Shown here piece by piece: positions 53,196-60,806 of a stretch of 64,000 nt of DNA; positions within the stretch are counted from its first letter, which is position 1, and each line of letters begins with the position of its first letter. Source of the stretch: PALSA-350 sp963794165 (lineage in GTDB: Bacteria > Acidobacteriota > Terriglobia > Terriglobales > Acidobacteriaceae). The stretch is from contig CAWCCT010000014.1 in assembly GCA_963794165.1 (NCBI GenBank), forward strand, positions 1 to 64,000, in the 5' to 3' direction. The notes beneath the pieces were generated by a model that was not told the DNA's origin, did not search any database, and saw only the letters and a program-made list of their open reading frames with translations. The position numbers were made by a program, and so were the translations under genes.

Positions 53196-54974
53196 TCAGA
53201 CCATGATCTCGTGCATGGGTACCGAAAGCTTGGTGGTTCCGTTCATCTGCTCTTTGACCGCTTCCACAATGTGATGCGGCATGAAGGGTTCCCCGTCGTA
53301 TTTGCGGATGTGTCCATCGGCCACGAAACTGGTTTCGCTGCGCAGATAGCGGGCGAACTGCCCACTGTAGTTGTTCTCGATGATGATGGTGTGGCGGGAA
53401 CGCTTGAGCAGATCGGCAATGGCGTCACCATGGAGTGGGACAAGCCAGCGGATTTGCAGCTGATTGGCAACAATTCCCTGCTCTGCCAGCAGCTCGCGCG
53501 CTTCCTCAATGACGCCCTGGGTCGATCCCCAGCCGATCAGGGTCACGTCCGCTTCAGCAGGCCCTTGCAGGGTGGGCGGTTGCACCGAAGCTTCAATGCC
53601 GGCAACCTTGCGCATCCGTTTTTCCATCATGGCGCGGCGCTTCACGGTGTTGGTGTATTCGTCGCTGATGAGTACTCCGTCTTCATCGTGCTCGTCGCTC
53701 GAGACCACGTGGGTGTATCCGGGAACTCCGGGAACGGCGCGGGGGGAGACTCCGCTCTCGGTAATCTGATAGCGGTTGTAGGATCCGTTGCCGTTGCCAT
53801 TGGCGGAAGTGATCATCTCGCCGCGATCGACCTTGGGGTTGAAGTCCAGGATTTTCGGGTCGACGCTGAGGCGGCCTTCGGCCAATAGCAGGTCGCAGAG
53901 CACGATGCCGGGGACCTGAAAGCGATCGGCGATGTTGAAGATTTCCGGGATGAGAGTGAAGCAGTCGCCAATGTCGAGCGGGGCGGCAATCACGCGAGGA
54001 TAGTCTCCAAACGCGGCGCCCAACATCTGCCAAAGATCGCCCTGCTCGGTTTTGGTGGGGACGCCGGTGGATGGGCCCGCACGCTGGCAGTCAATCACGA
54101 CCACGGGAATCTCAGCCTGGGCGGAAAGGCCAAGGGCTTCGCTCATCAGGGCAAAGCCGCCTCCGGAGGTGGCGCACATGGCGCGAACCCCGGCGTGGGC
54201 AGCGCCGATGGCCATGTTGATCACGCCGATCTCGTCTTCTACCTGGCGGACCATGATGTTGGCTTTGCGCGCGTGGTCGGCCATCCAGTGGAGCACGCCG
54301 GTCGATGGACTCATCGGATAGGCGCAGTAGAACTTGACCCCGGCCGCTGCTCCGCCCATGGCCATGGCGGCGTTGCCGCCCAGCACGGCGTAGCGGTTGT
54401 CGGTCATGGGCAGCGGATTCTCGAACGGCTTGAAGTTCTGGGTGGCGTAATCGTAGCCGACGCGGGCCAGTCCCACGTTCTCGTCGATGACAGCCTTTTC
54501 CTTCTTGCGGAACTGCTCGGCGAGAACCTGCTCCAGCGCCTGAAAGCCGACGCCGGCCATGCTAAGGGCGGCGCCGATGGCCAGCGTGTTCTGGGCGATT
54601 TTGTTGCGGCTGATGTCGGCCAGCTTGGAAACCGGCAGGGGGCACAACTGGACTCCGTCCGCAGGTGTACCCGGCTTGATGGTCTCCGAATTATAGATAC
54701 AAGCGCCGCCCCTGCTCAGCAGACCCAGGTGTCGGTCCATGGTGTCCTGGTTCAAGGGAATCAGAAGATCGACCCGGTCGCCCATGTTGGTGATCTTTTC
54801 CGGGCCGGTGCGAATGGTAAGAAAAGTGTGGCCGCCGCGGATAATGGATTGATAAGCGTTGTAGACGTTCAAATGCAGGCCACGACGGCTGAAGATCTTG
54901 GCGAAGATGTCACCTGGGGTGGCCACGCCTTGACCGGCGGCTCCCCCAATACCAATAGCGAAGGACTGCCTCAT
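53196..54974 (-). CDS. korA: 2-oxoacid:ferredoxin oxidoreductase, fused gamma-alpha subunit
   Basis: 592 residues with GGAG eight bases upstream. Residues about 1-180 are the gamma domain ('FAIGIGGAAGQGVATPGDIF', 'SIIRGGHTFLTIRTG'). From about 195 the pyrimidine-binding alpha domain follows: 'GAAAGVKFYCAYPMSPSTGV', 'VRQVEDEIGVINMAIGAAHA', 'ATSGGGFALMSEALGLSAQA' and 'RAGPSTGVPTKTEQGDL'. The C-terminal domain ends near residue 580. The gamma-alpha fusion with a separate beta gene is the two-subunit KorAB layout. No separate ferredoxin gene is in the operon. It is divergent from the nuo operon. Confidence 0.92.
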   Translation of the reverse strand: MRQSFAIGIGGAAGQGVATPGDIFAKIFSRRGLHLNVYNAYQSIIRGGHTFLTIRTGPEKITNMGDRVDLLIPLNQDTMDRHLGLLSRGGACIYNSETIKPGTPADGVQLCPLPVSKLADISRNKIAQNTLAIGAALSMAGVGFQALEQVLAEQFRKKEKAVIDENVGLARVGYDYATQNFKPFENPLPMTDNRYAVLGGNAAMAMGGAAAGVKFYCAYPMSPSTGVLHWMADHARKANIMVRQVEDEIGVINMAIGAAHAGVRAMCATSGGGFALMSEALGLSAQAEIPVVVIDCQRAGPSTGVPTKTEQGDLWQMLGAAFGDYPRVIAAPLDIGDCFTLIPEIFNIADRFQVPGIVLCDLLLAEGRLSVDPKILDFNPKVDRGEMITSANGNGNGSYNRYQITESGVSPRAVPGVPGYTHVVSSDEHDEDGVLISDEYTNTVKRRAMMEKRMRKVAGIEASVQPPTLQGPAEADVTLIGWGSTQGVIEEARELLAEQGIVANQLQIRWLVPLHGDAIADLLKRSRHTIIIENNYSGQFARYLRSETSFVADGHIRKYDGEPFMPHHIVEAVKEQMNGTTKLSVPMHEIMV

Positions 54975-55115
54975 TTATTTATCTCCAGGCTGCGGGGCGC
55001 CCGGGGCAAGCCGGGGCCACCAAATCTCGTCCGATCAACAGACACGACGACTTTGACGACGCTATCTTGAATGCGAACCAGCATACACCAGCCCTCATAG
55101 GCTGCGGAAGGCTGC

Positions 55116-55303
55116 CTCTGGTTCCCTCACCAGGGCCGGGTGCCCCACATCTCGGTGGTTTTTCGCGAGATGTGGGATACCACAGATGTCGACCGCTCAG
55201 TGCCTGGGAGAATCGACAGTCACAGGGAAGGTGCAGCGGTATCCCACATCTCGCGAAAAACGAGCGAGATGTGGGGCACCCGGCCTTGGTGAGGGAACCA
55301 GGG
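55116..55303. repeat. Inverted pair of palindromic repeats (REPIN-like)
   Basis: Left arm 55116-55181 and right arm 55238-55303 are reverse complements over 66 bases with only a few mismatches (for example CTCTGGTTCCCTCACC against CCCTGGTTCCCTCACC), spacer 56 bases. Each arm is itself a hairpin (CCCACATCTCG ... CGAGATGTGGG around a T-rich loop). The whole could fold into one long cruciform or two hairpins. It occupies most of the 442-base gap between divergent korA and nuoA. Confidence 0.9.
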
Positions 55304-55416
55304 CGCTAATTTGCTCATTTTAAGTAAGATCGGCAGACCGCTTGGTTGGGAATGGATCAGAGGGAGCAAGAAGGCGTAAGCTTAATAGTTCGGTAGTCCC
55401 TGCGCCATGGTGAGGA

Positions 55417-55812
55417 ATGGGTAAGAGTCTCCCGATAGCTCCAGTCGAGCACCCCTGGGCCACTATCGTCGTGCTCCTGGTTGCCGCGGTTTTCTTTGGA
55501 GCAATTCCGCTGTCGCTGGCTTGGTTGTGGGCGAGGATCTACTCGCCGGCCAAGCCGGGGATCCAGAAGAATGCCACTTACGAGTGCGGCCTGGAGGCGA
55601 AAGGCGACGCCTGGGTCCAGTTGGACGTCTCCTACTATCTGTACGCCATCGTTTTTTTGATCTTCGACGTAGAGGCGGTTTTTCTGCTGCCGTTTGCCGC
55701 CGCTTTCTCTGGACTTTCGCTGGGGGCCTGCCTCGCTATGCTGGTTTTTCTGCTTTTATTGGTGGAGGGCCTGATCTGGGCCTGCCAAAAAGGCGTTCTC
55801 ACTTGGGGCTAA
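55417..55812 (+). CDS. nuoA: NADH-quinone oxidoreductase subunit A
   Basis: 131 residues, three membrane helices. 'YECGLEAKGDAWVQLDVSYY' and 'YAIVFLIFDVEAVFLLPFA' are the conserved NuoA loop and second helix with its acidic residues. Start is uncertain: GAGG is only one base from the ATG, and no better in-frame ATG exists nearby. First gene of the nuo operon; nuoB follows after ten bases. Confidence 0.93.
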   Translation: MGKSLPIAPVEHPWATIVVLLVAAVFFGAIPLSLAWLWARIYSPAKPGIQKNATYECGLEAKGDAWVQLDVSYYLYAIVFLIFDVEAVFLLPFAAAFSGLSLGACLAMLVFLLLLVEGLIWACQKGVLTWG

Positions 55813-55822
55813 TGAGGTTTCC

Positions 55823-56437
55823 ATGGATCAGGACTTAAAGACCGAATTAAGCAAGCACGGGATCTTTGCCACCACTTTTGAGGAACTCTACAACTGGGGG
55901 CGCAAGAATTCCGTTTGGCCGCTTACTTTTGGCTTGGCATGCTGCGCCATCGAAATGATCGCCACCACCATGGCGCGCTACGATCTGGCTCGTTTTGGCG
56001 CAGAGGTGTTTCGCCCTTCTCCACGGCAGGCAGATCTGATGATCGTATCCGGAACCGTGACCAAGAAAATGGCGCCCCAGGTGGTGCGGTTATACAACCA
56101 GATGCCGGAGCCGAAGTACGTGATCGCCATGGGCGCGTGCGCCATTTCCGGGGGCCCCTTCCGTGATGGATACAACGTGCTTAAGGGGATCGACCGCTTT
56201 ATTCCTGTGGATGTGCACATTCCCGGTTGCCCTCCGCGCCCCGAGGCGCTGATTCATGCCTTCATGACGCTGCAGGACCAGATCAGCGCCCAGCAGCTTA
56301 CCGGAGAGTCGCGACCGCGGCATCTGAAGCAAGAACTGCCCAGCGAGTTCCCGGTACCTGAGTTTGGCGAACATGGGCTGGAACCGCCACAGAACGATGA
56401 GGTCTTCCACAACCCACTGAAGGTGCTTCAAGGATGA
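55823..56437 (+). CDS. nuoB: NADH-quinone oxidoreductase subunit B
   Basis: 204 residues. Cluster N2 ligands C40-C41 ('GLACCAIEM'), C106 ('GACAISGG') and C136 ('HIPGCPPRPEAL') are all present, so the terminal Fe-S cluster next to quinone is intact. The C-terminal 60 residues are an extension beyond the core fold. ATGA overlap with nuoC indicates coupled translation. Confidence 0.95.
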   Translation: MDQDLKTELSKHGIFATTFEELYNWGRKNSVWPLTFGLACCAIEMIATTMARYDLARFGAEVFRPSPRQADLMIVSGTVTKKMAPQVVRLYNQMPEPKYVIAMGACAISGGPFRDGYNVLKGIDRFIPVDVHIPGCPPRPEALIHAFMTLQDQISAQQLTGESRPRHLKQELPSEFPVPEFGEHGLEPPQNDEVFHNPLKVLQG

Positions 56438-57012
56438 CGCTGGATGAGATCAGGGCCCGATTATTGGCAGGCATTCCAGGTTCCCAGGTGGAGATGGTGG
56501 TGAACGGCAGCCCCAGCGGGCAGGACTCGCTGCTGGTCGATCGCCAACACGGGCTCCAGGCAGCCCGGCTACTGTGCGACCAGATCCAACTGGATTATTG
56601 CTCGAACGTAACCGCGGTGGATTGGCCGGACCGCGAGAAAACCGACAAAGTCAAAACCAAGCAAGTCGTCGATGGGGTAGAGAAAGAGATCGAGCAGACA
56701 ATCAAGACCACGATTCCGGGCTACCTGGAAGTGGTTTATCACCTCTTTTCCATGGTTAAGAAGACAGGGCCAGTGGTGCTTCGCATGCGCACCGCGAACC
56801 GGAAAGACGATGTCGCGCTGCCCTCATTGACCCCGGTTTGGAGGAGCGCGGAATTTCAGGAGCGAGAGGCTTTCGACCTGTTCGGCATTGTGTTTGAAGG
56901 GCATCCGGATTTGCGCCGCATCCTAATGTGGGAGGGTTTTACGGATCATCCCATGCGCAAGGATTATGTCCCTCCACCCGAGGATGAGCTCGAATTACTG
57001 GGGGAGCGATGA
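56434..57012 (+). CDS. nuoC: NADH-quinone oxidoreductase subunit C
   Basis: 192 residues. 'YLEVVYHLFSMVKKTGPVVL' and the signature 'EFQEREAFDLFGIVFEGHPD' with 'RRILMWEGFTDHPMRKDY' identify NuoC. The middle 'REKTDKVKTKQVVDGVEKEI' is a charged insertion. Overlaps both nuoB and nuoD by four bases. It is separate from NuoD, not a NuoCD fusion. Confidence 0.95.
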   Translation: MTLDEIRARLLAGIPGSQVEMVVNGSPSGQDSLLVDRQHGLQAARLLCDQIQLDYCSNVTAVDWPDREKTDKVKTKQVVDGVEKEIEQTIKTTIPGYLEVVYHLFSMVKKTGPVVLRMRTANRKDDVALPSLTPVWRSAEFQEREAFDLFGIVFEGHPDLRRILMWEGFTDHPMRKDYVPPPEDELELLGER

Positions 57013-58121
57013 GCACGGCGGCCGAAGACATTATGGAAATTTCGATGGGGCCGCAGCACCCATCGACGCATGGTGTGTTCCGCATGGACGTCCGGCTGGA
57101 TGGCGAACGGGTGCTGCGCCTGAAGCCGGTGTTCGGGTACCTGCACCGCAACCACGAGAAAATCGCCGAGACGGCCAGCTACCTGGCTGCGATTCCCTAC
57201 ACTGACCGGCTGGACTATCTCTGTTCGATGACCAACAACTGGGGATATGCGCTGGCGGTGGAGAGCCTGGCAGGCATCACGGTTCCGGAGCGCGCCGAAT
57301 ACATCCGAGTGATCGTCGCCGAGCTGACCAGGCTGCAGAACCACGCCGGCATGGTGGGCTTTCTGCTGCAGGATATGGGCGCCAGCGGCACTCCGTTGAT
57401 GTATGCCTTCCGCGAGCGGGAAAAGGTTCTGGACCTGTTTGAGTCCCTAAGCGGGGCGCGCATGATGTGTAACTACATGCGGTTCGGCGGAGTGCGGGTG
57501 GATTGCTCCGCGGAGTGGCTGGGGCAGGCGGCAAAGCTGGTAGAGGGTTTTGACGGCTTTCTGGATGAGTTTGAGCAGTTACTAACGGGGAACGAAATCC
57601 TGATGGCCCGGACCCAGGGAGTGGGCGTGCTGTCCCGCGAGCTGGCGATCAGCGCAGGGGTTACTGGTCCAGGCCTGCGCGCCAGCGGGGTGAATTATGA
57701 CCTGCGCAAGGTAGATCGCTACGGCGTGTACGACCGCTTCCAGTTCCGGGTGCCGCTGGGTGAGCATGGAGACGTGTTCGACCGGTACATGATGCGCGTG
57801 CTGGAGATCCGGGAGTCGCTCAAGATTCTGGAGCAGGCGCTGCGCGATATCCCGCCAGGCCCGATCATGGATCCCAAGGCCCGATTGCGCGGCCTCAGGC
57901 CTAAGGTGGGTGAAGCTTATGCGCGGATTGAGTCGCCCAAGGGGGAGCTGGGGTTTTATTTGATCAGCGACGGGTCGCCTAATCCATACCGTTACCGGGT
58001 GCGGCCTCCCAGCCTGATCAACCTTACGGTACTTGAGGATATGTGCCTGGGACAAAACATCGCTGATGTGGTGGTGATCCTGGGGAGCATTGATATTGTG
58101 ATGGGGGAAGTGGACCGCTGA
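57009..58121 (+). CDS. nuoD: NADH-quinone oxidoreductase subunit D
   Basis: 370 residues, at the short end for NuoD. 'EISMGPQHPSTHGVFRMDVR' carries the quinone-site His of the HPSTHG motif, and 'GYLHRNHEKIAETASYLAAI' and 'DRLDYLCSMTNNWGYALAVE' follow. The end 'LGSIDIVMGEVDR' is canonical. After its stop the tight packing breaks: about 120 bases with a REP-like motif separate it from nuoI, and nuoE, nuoF and nuoG, which often sit here, are absent. Confidence 0.95.
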   Translation: MSTAAEDIMEISMGPQHPSTHGVFRMDVRLDGERVLRLKPVFGYLHRNHEKIAETASYLAAIPYTDRLDYLCSMTNNWGYALAVESLAGITVPERAEYIRVIVAELTRLQNHAGMVGFLLQDMGASGTPLMYAFREREKVLDLFESLSGARMMCNYMRFGGVRVDCSAEWLGQAAKLVEGFDGFLDEFEQLLTGNEILMARTQGVGVLSRELAISAGVTGPGLRASGVNYDLRKVDRYGVYDRFQFRVPLGEHGDVFDRYMMRVLEIRESLKILEQALRDIPPGPIMDPKARLRGLRPKVGEAYARIESPKGELGFYLISDGSPNPYRYRVRPPSLINLTVLEDMCLGQNIADVVVILGSIDIVMGEVDR

Positions 58122-58212
58122 GGAGAGGTACCTCAGTGGTTAAAGTCCGCAGCGGCTGGGGGCCGGTGTGGCCCGTCTAAAAGCCTTGGGCCTTCCGTGG
58201 TTTCTAAATCGG

Positions 58213-58232
58213 TGGGCTTTAGCCCCTGAGGG
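58213..58232. repeat. 20-base REP-like motif upstream of nuoI
   Basis: TGGGCTTTAGCCCCTGAGGG, the exact reverse complement of 18763-18782. Its last bases GAGGG lie seven bases before the ATG at 58240 and can act as the ribosome-binding site of nuoI. The rest of the 58122-58239 gap is otherwise unremarkable. Confidence 0.75.
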
Positions 58233-58239
58233 AAAGGAA

Positions 58240-58812
58240 ATGAGGGCAGACGAGATGTTAGGCCGGGGGATTGTCAAAGGGCTGGCGGAAACGGCGCGGA
58301 ACTTTCTGGGCAGCTTTGTCGATAAGGAGCGCCTGGTAACCGTGCAGTACCCCGAAGAGCGCCTGCCGGTGGCGGAGGCGGCGCGCAACTTCCCTTTTCT
58401 CATCTACGACGGCACGGACCCGGAACAGGGGCTTCGCTGCGTAGCCTGCCAGATCTGCGAGAAAGAATGCCCTCCGCGATGCATCACCATCGAAAAGAGC
58501 AAGGACAAGAAGCCCGACTTTGTTGGGAAACAGCAGTTCTATCCCGCGGTGTTCGATATCGATGTATCGGTTTGCATGAGCTGCCAAATCTGCGTGGAGG
58601 TTTGCCCGTTTGACGCTATTCGCATGGATAACGACTTCGAGCTAAGCACCACTGATCGCTTTGACGGCCTCCTGTGGACCAAGGAAAAATTGGCGATGCC
58701 TAATGAGCACTATCTGGCAATCCACCCCACAGAAGCAGCCGAAGTTGAGGCCAGGCGAGCAGAAGAAAAGGCGCAAGCTGAGGCCAAGAAACAACCCGCG
58801 GTGACGAAATAA
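58240..58812 (+). CDS. nuoI: NADH-quinone oxidoreductase subunit I
   Basis: 190 residues from ATG 58240. A second good start is ATG 58255 (GAGGG eight bases upstream); the frame is also open to 58168, but that would translate the repeat. Two [4Fe-4S] motifs: C67-x2-C70-x2-C73-x3-C77P ('CVACQICEKECP') and C112-x2-C115-x2-C118-x3-C122P ('CMSCQICVEVCP'), clusters N6a and N6b. The C-terminal tail is Ala/Glu/Lys-rich. With NuoEFG missing, this subunit is the likely electron entry side. The stop shares a base with nuoH's start. Confidence 0.93.
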   Translation: MRADEMLGRGIVKGLAETARNFLGSFVDKERLVTVQYPEERLPVAEAARNFPFLIYDGTDPEQGLRCVACQICEKECPPRCITIEKSKDKKPDFVGKQQFYPAVFDIDVSVCMSCQICVEVCPFDAIRMDNDFELSTTDRFDGLLWTKEKLAMPNEHYLAIHPTEAAEVEARRAEEKAQAEAKKQPAVTK

Positions 58813-59978
58813 TGCTGGATCAGGCATTCGTGTTGCTCAAGCACTGGCTCCTGGGCTACACACCGGGAGTGATCCAGCCGGCAATCTCGATTTTGTTGAC
58901 CATCGTTCCTATCCTCCTCATTTTTCCGGTTTTGTTTGCGTTGACGACGGTTTTGGAGCGCAAGGGGCTGGGGCGGATTCAGAATCGCTACGGTCCGAAT
59001 CGGGTGGGATTTTATGGCATCCTGCAGCCGATGGCGGACGCCCTCAAGTCGCTGACCAAGGAAGATATTGTTCCCGCAACGGCAGACCATACGGTCCATT
59101 TTCTGGCACCCCTGGTTCTGTTGGCGGTAGCCTTTCTGCCCTATGCAGTTTTGCCTATGGGGCGGAACATGATCGCAGCGAACCTGGATGCAGGGGTGCT
59201 ATTTTTCTTTGCCATTGGGGCAATTTCAGAGTTGTCGGTTTTTATGGCGGGTTGGTCGAGCCGCAACAAGTATTCCTTGCTCGGGGCCATGCGGGCAGTA
59301 GCGCAAATAATCAGCTATGAGGTGCCGCTTCTGCTCTCCTCGATTGCTGTGATCATGGCTGCCGGCTCTCTGTCGACGGTCGAGATCGTGGCCAAACAAG
59401 CGGGCTTCTGGGGAATCTTTCCCCATTGGTATGTGCTGACACCGTGGGGCTTCGCCGGATTTATCCTGTTTATGATCGCGGCTACCGCTGAAACCAACCG
59501 TTCCCCCTTCGACCTGCCGGAGGGCGAGTCCGAGATCATTGCCGGATATTACATTGAGTACTCCGGGTTCAAATTCGCCCTATTCTTCTTGGCGGAATAC
59601 CTGGGAATGTTCGCCATTAGCGGCTTGGGAATCACCCTGTTTCTGGGCGGTTGGTTGGCGCCGCTGCCATTCCTGACCTGGGTCCCATCGTGGATATGGT
59701 TCTTTGCCAAGCTCTTCGGTCTGATCGTCGGATTCATCTGGGTGCGCGGCACTTTGCCCCGCTTGCGCATGGATCAACTAATGAACTTTGCCTGGAAGTT
59801 CATGTTACCGATGGCATTGGTGGTGTTGGTAGCGGCCGGGGCGTGGCGCTTCCTGGGTCAGGGAGTGACGCGATGGCTGGTCAGTATGGGGTTTATTTTA
59901 GTGGCCTATGTCTTGTTGGGCCGTGGCGTGGAGAGCAGAAACAAGATCGCAAAACGAACCTATCGTTTTGCGGAATGA
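58812..59978 (+). CDS. nuoH: NADH-quinone oxidoreductase subunit H
   Basis: 388 residues, eight or more helices. 'LERKGLGRIQNRYGPNRVGF' , 'LQPMADALKSLTKEDIVP' and 'ETNRSPFDLPEGESEIIAGY' are the conserved quinone-channel loops with their Glu residues. 'RGTLPRLRMDQLMNFAWKFM' closes the core. Longer than the roughly 325-residue E. coli form because of extra C-terminal helices. Confidence 0.95.
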   Translation: MLDQAFVLLKHWLLGYTPGVIQPAISILLTIVPILLIFPVLFALTTVLERKGLGRIQNRYGPNRVGFYGILQPMADALKSLTKEDIVPATADHTVHFLAPLVLLAVAFLPYAVLPMGRNMIAANLDAGVLFFFAIGAISELSVFMAGWSSRNKYSLLGAMRAVAQIISYEVPLLLSSIAVIMAAGSLSTVEIVAKQAGFWGIFPHWYVLTPWGFAGFILFMIAATAETNRSPFDLPEGESEIIAGYYIEYSGFKFALFFLAEYLGMFAISGLGITLFLGGWLAPLPFLTWVPSWIWFFAKLFGLIVGFIWVRGTLPRLRMDQLMNFAWKFMLPMALVVLVAAGAWRFLGQGVTRWLVSMGFILVAYVLLGRGVESRNKIAKRTYRFAE

Positions 59979-60487
59979 GAGATATGACCGCTCCGTTTCT
60001 TATTCTTGCCCTGGTGACGCTGGCGGGCGCGTGCGCAGCGATGATGCTTCGCGGCCTGGTGCATTGCGCGTTGGCGCTGGCGGTCGCGTTTGCCGGCATC
60101 GGGACGCTTTACCTCAGTCTTGGCGCCCAATTCCTGGGCCTGGCGCAGTTGCTGGTCTATGTGGGCGCGATCGCCGTTCTGATCGTCTTCGTGATCCTCC
60201 TCACCCGCGGTGGTGATACTGACTCCCCGCCTTTGGCACGGGCAGCTTTTCCGATGAGCGGCATATTGGTGGCGACGGCGATATTCGCGGTCCTGGCCTG
60301 GGCAGTCTTGCATAGTTTTGCGATTCATCCCGCCGGGCAGCCCTTTACTCCCGCCACCGTCCGCGAACTGGGCAATGTCTTGATGGGCGAATATGTGCTG
60401 CCGCTGGAAGTGATCGGTCTGATGCTGACAGCAGCGCTGATAGGAGCCGTGGTCGTTGCCTTGCAGGAGAAGCAGGACACGCAATGA
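59975..60487 (+). CDS. nuoJ: NADH-quinone oxidoreductase subunit J
   Basis: 170 residues from the ATG at 59975, which overlaps the nuoH stop (ATGA), as at other junctions of this operon; ATG 59984 is the alternative. Five helices. 'QFLGLAQLLVYVGAIAVLIV' is the conserved third helix with the pi-bulge region, and 'NVLMGEYVLPLEVIGLMLTA' follows. The frame upstream to 59651 is antisense-free but lies inside nuoH and is not used. Confidence 0.93.
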   Translation: MRDMTAPFLILALVTLAGACAAMMLRGLVHCALALAVAFAGIGTLYLSLGAQFLGLAQLLVYVGAIAVLIVFVILLTRGGDTDSPPLARAAFPMSGILVATAIFAVLAWAVLHSFAIHPAGQPFTPATVRELGNVLMGEYVLPLEVIGLMLTAALIGAVVVALQEKQDTQ

Positions 60488-60798
60488 CGAGTTTGGCGGG
60501 ATGTCTGCTTGTTTCCTCCATGCTGTTTGCGGTTGGGCTTGCGGGCGCGTTGACGCGCAGGAATACCATCCTGGTGCTGGTTGGCATTGAGCTGATGCTG
60601 AATGCGGCCAATCTTAATTTTGTCGCTTTCTGGCGCTTTGGGCCGCACACCAGCGGAGTGTCTACTGGGATGATCTTTGGAATTTTCTCCATCGCGGTCG
60701 CGGCGGCAGAAGCAGCGGTTGGACTGGCACTCATCCTCGCGGTGTATCGGCACGCGAAGACTACCGATCTGAGCCGGCTCACGGGGAGGACACAATAG
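60484..60798 (+). CDS. nuoK: NADH-quinone oxidoreductase subunit K
   Basis: 104 residues, three helices. 'ALTRRNTILVLVGIELMLNA' with the conserved Glu, and 'VAAAEAAVGLALILAVYRH' with the second conserved Glu, identify NuoK of the proton pathway. ATGA overlap with nuoJ. Confidence 0.95.
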   Translation: MTSLAGCLLVSSMLFAVGLAGALTRRNTILVLVGIELMLNAANLNFVAFWRFGPHTSGVSTGMIFGIFSIAVAAAEAAVGLALILAVYRHAKTTDLSRLTGRTQ

Positions 60799-60806
60799 AG
60801 CAGGCT

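Noticed and set aside
58168..58239. Earlier start of NuoI at 58168
   Set aside because: It would translate the REP-like motif and has no ribosome site; two better ATGs follow.
59651..59974. Long N-terminal extension of NuoJ
   Set aside because: The bases are the 3' third of nuoH in another frame; NuoJ homology begins only after the ATG at 59975.
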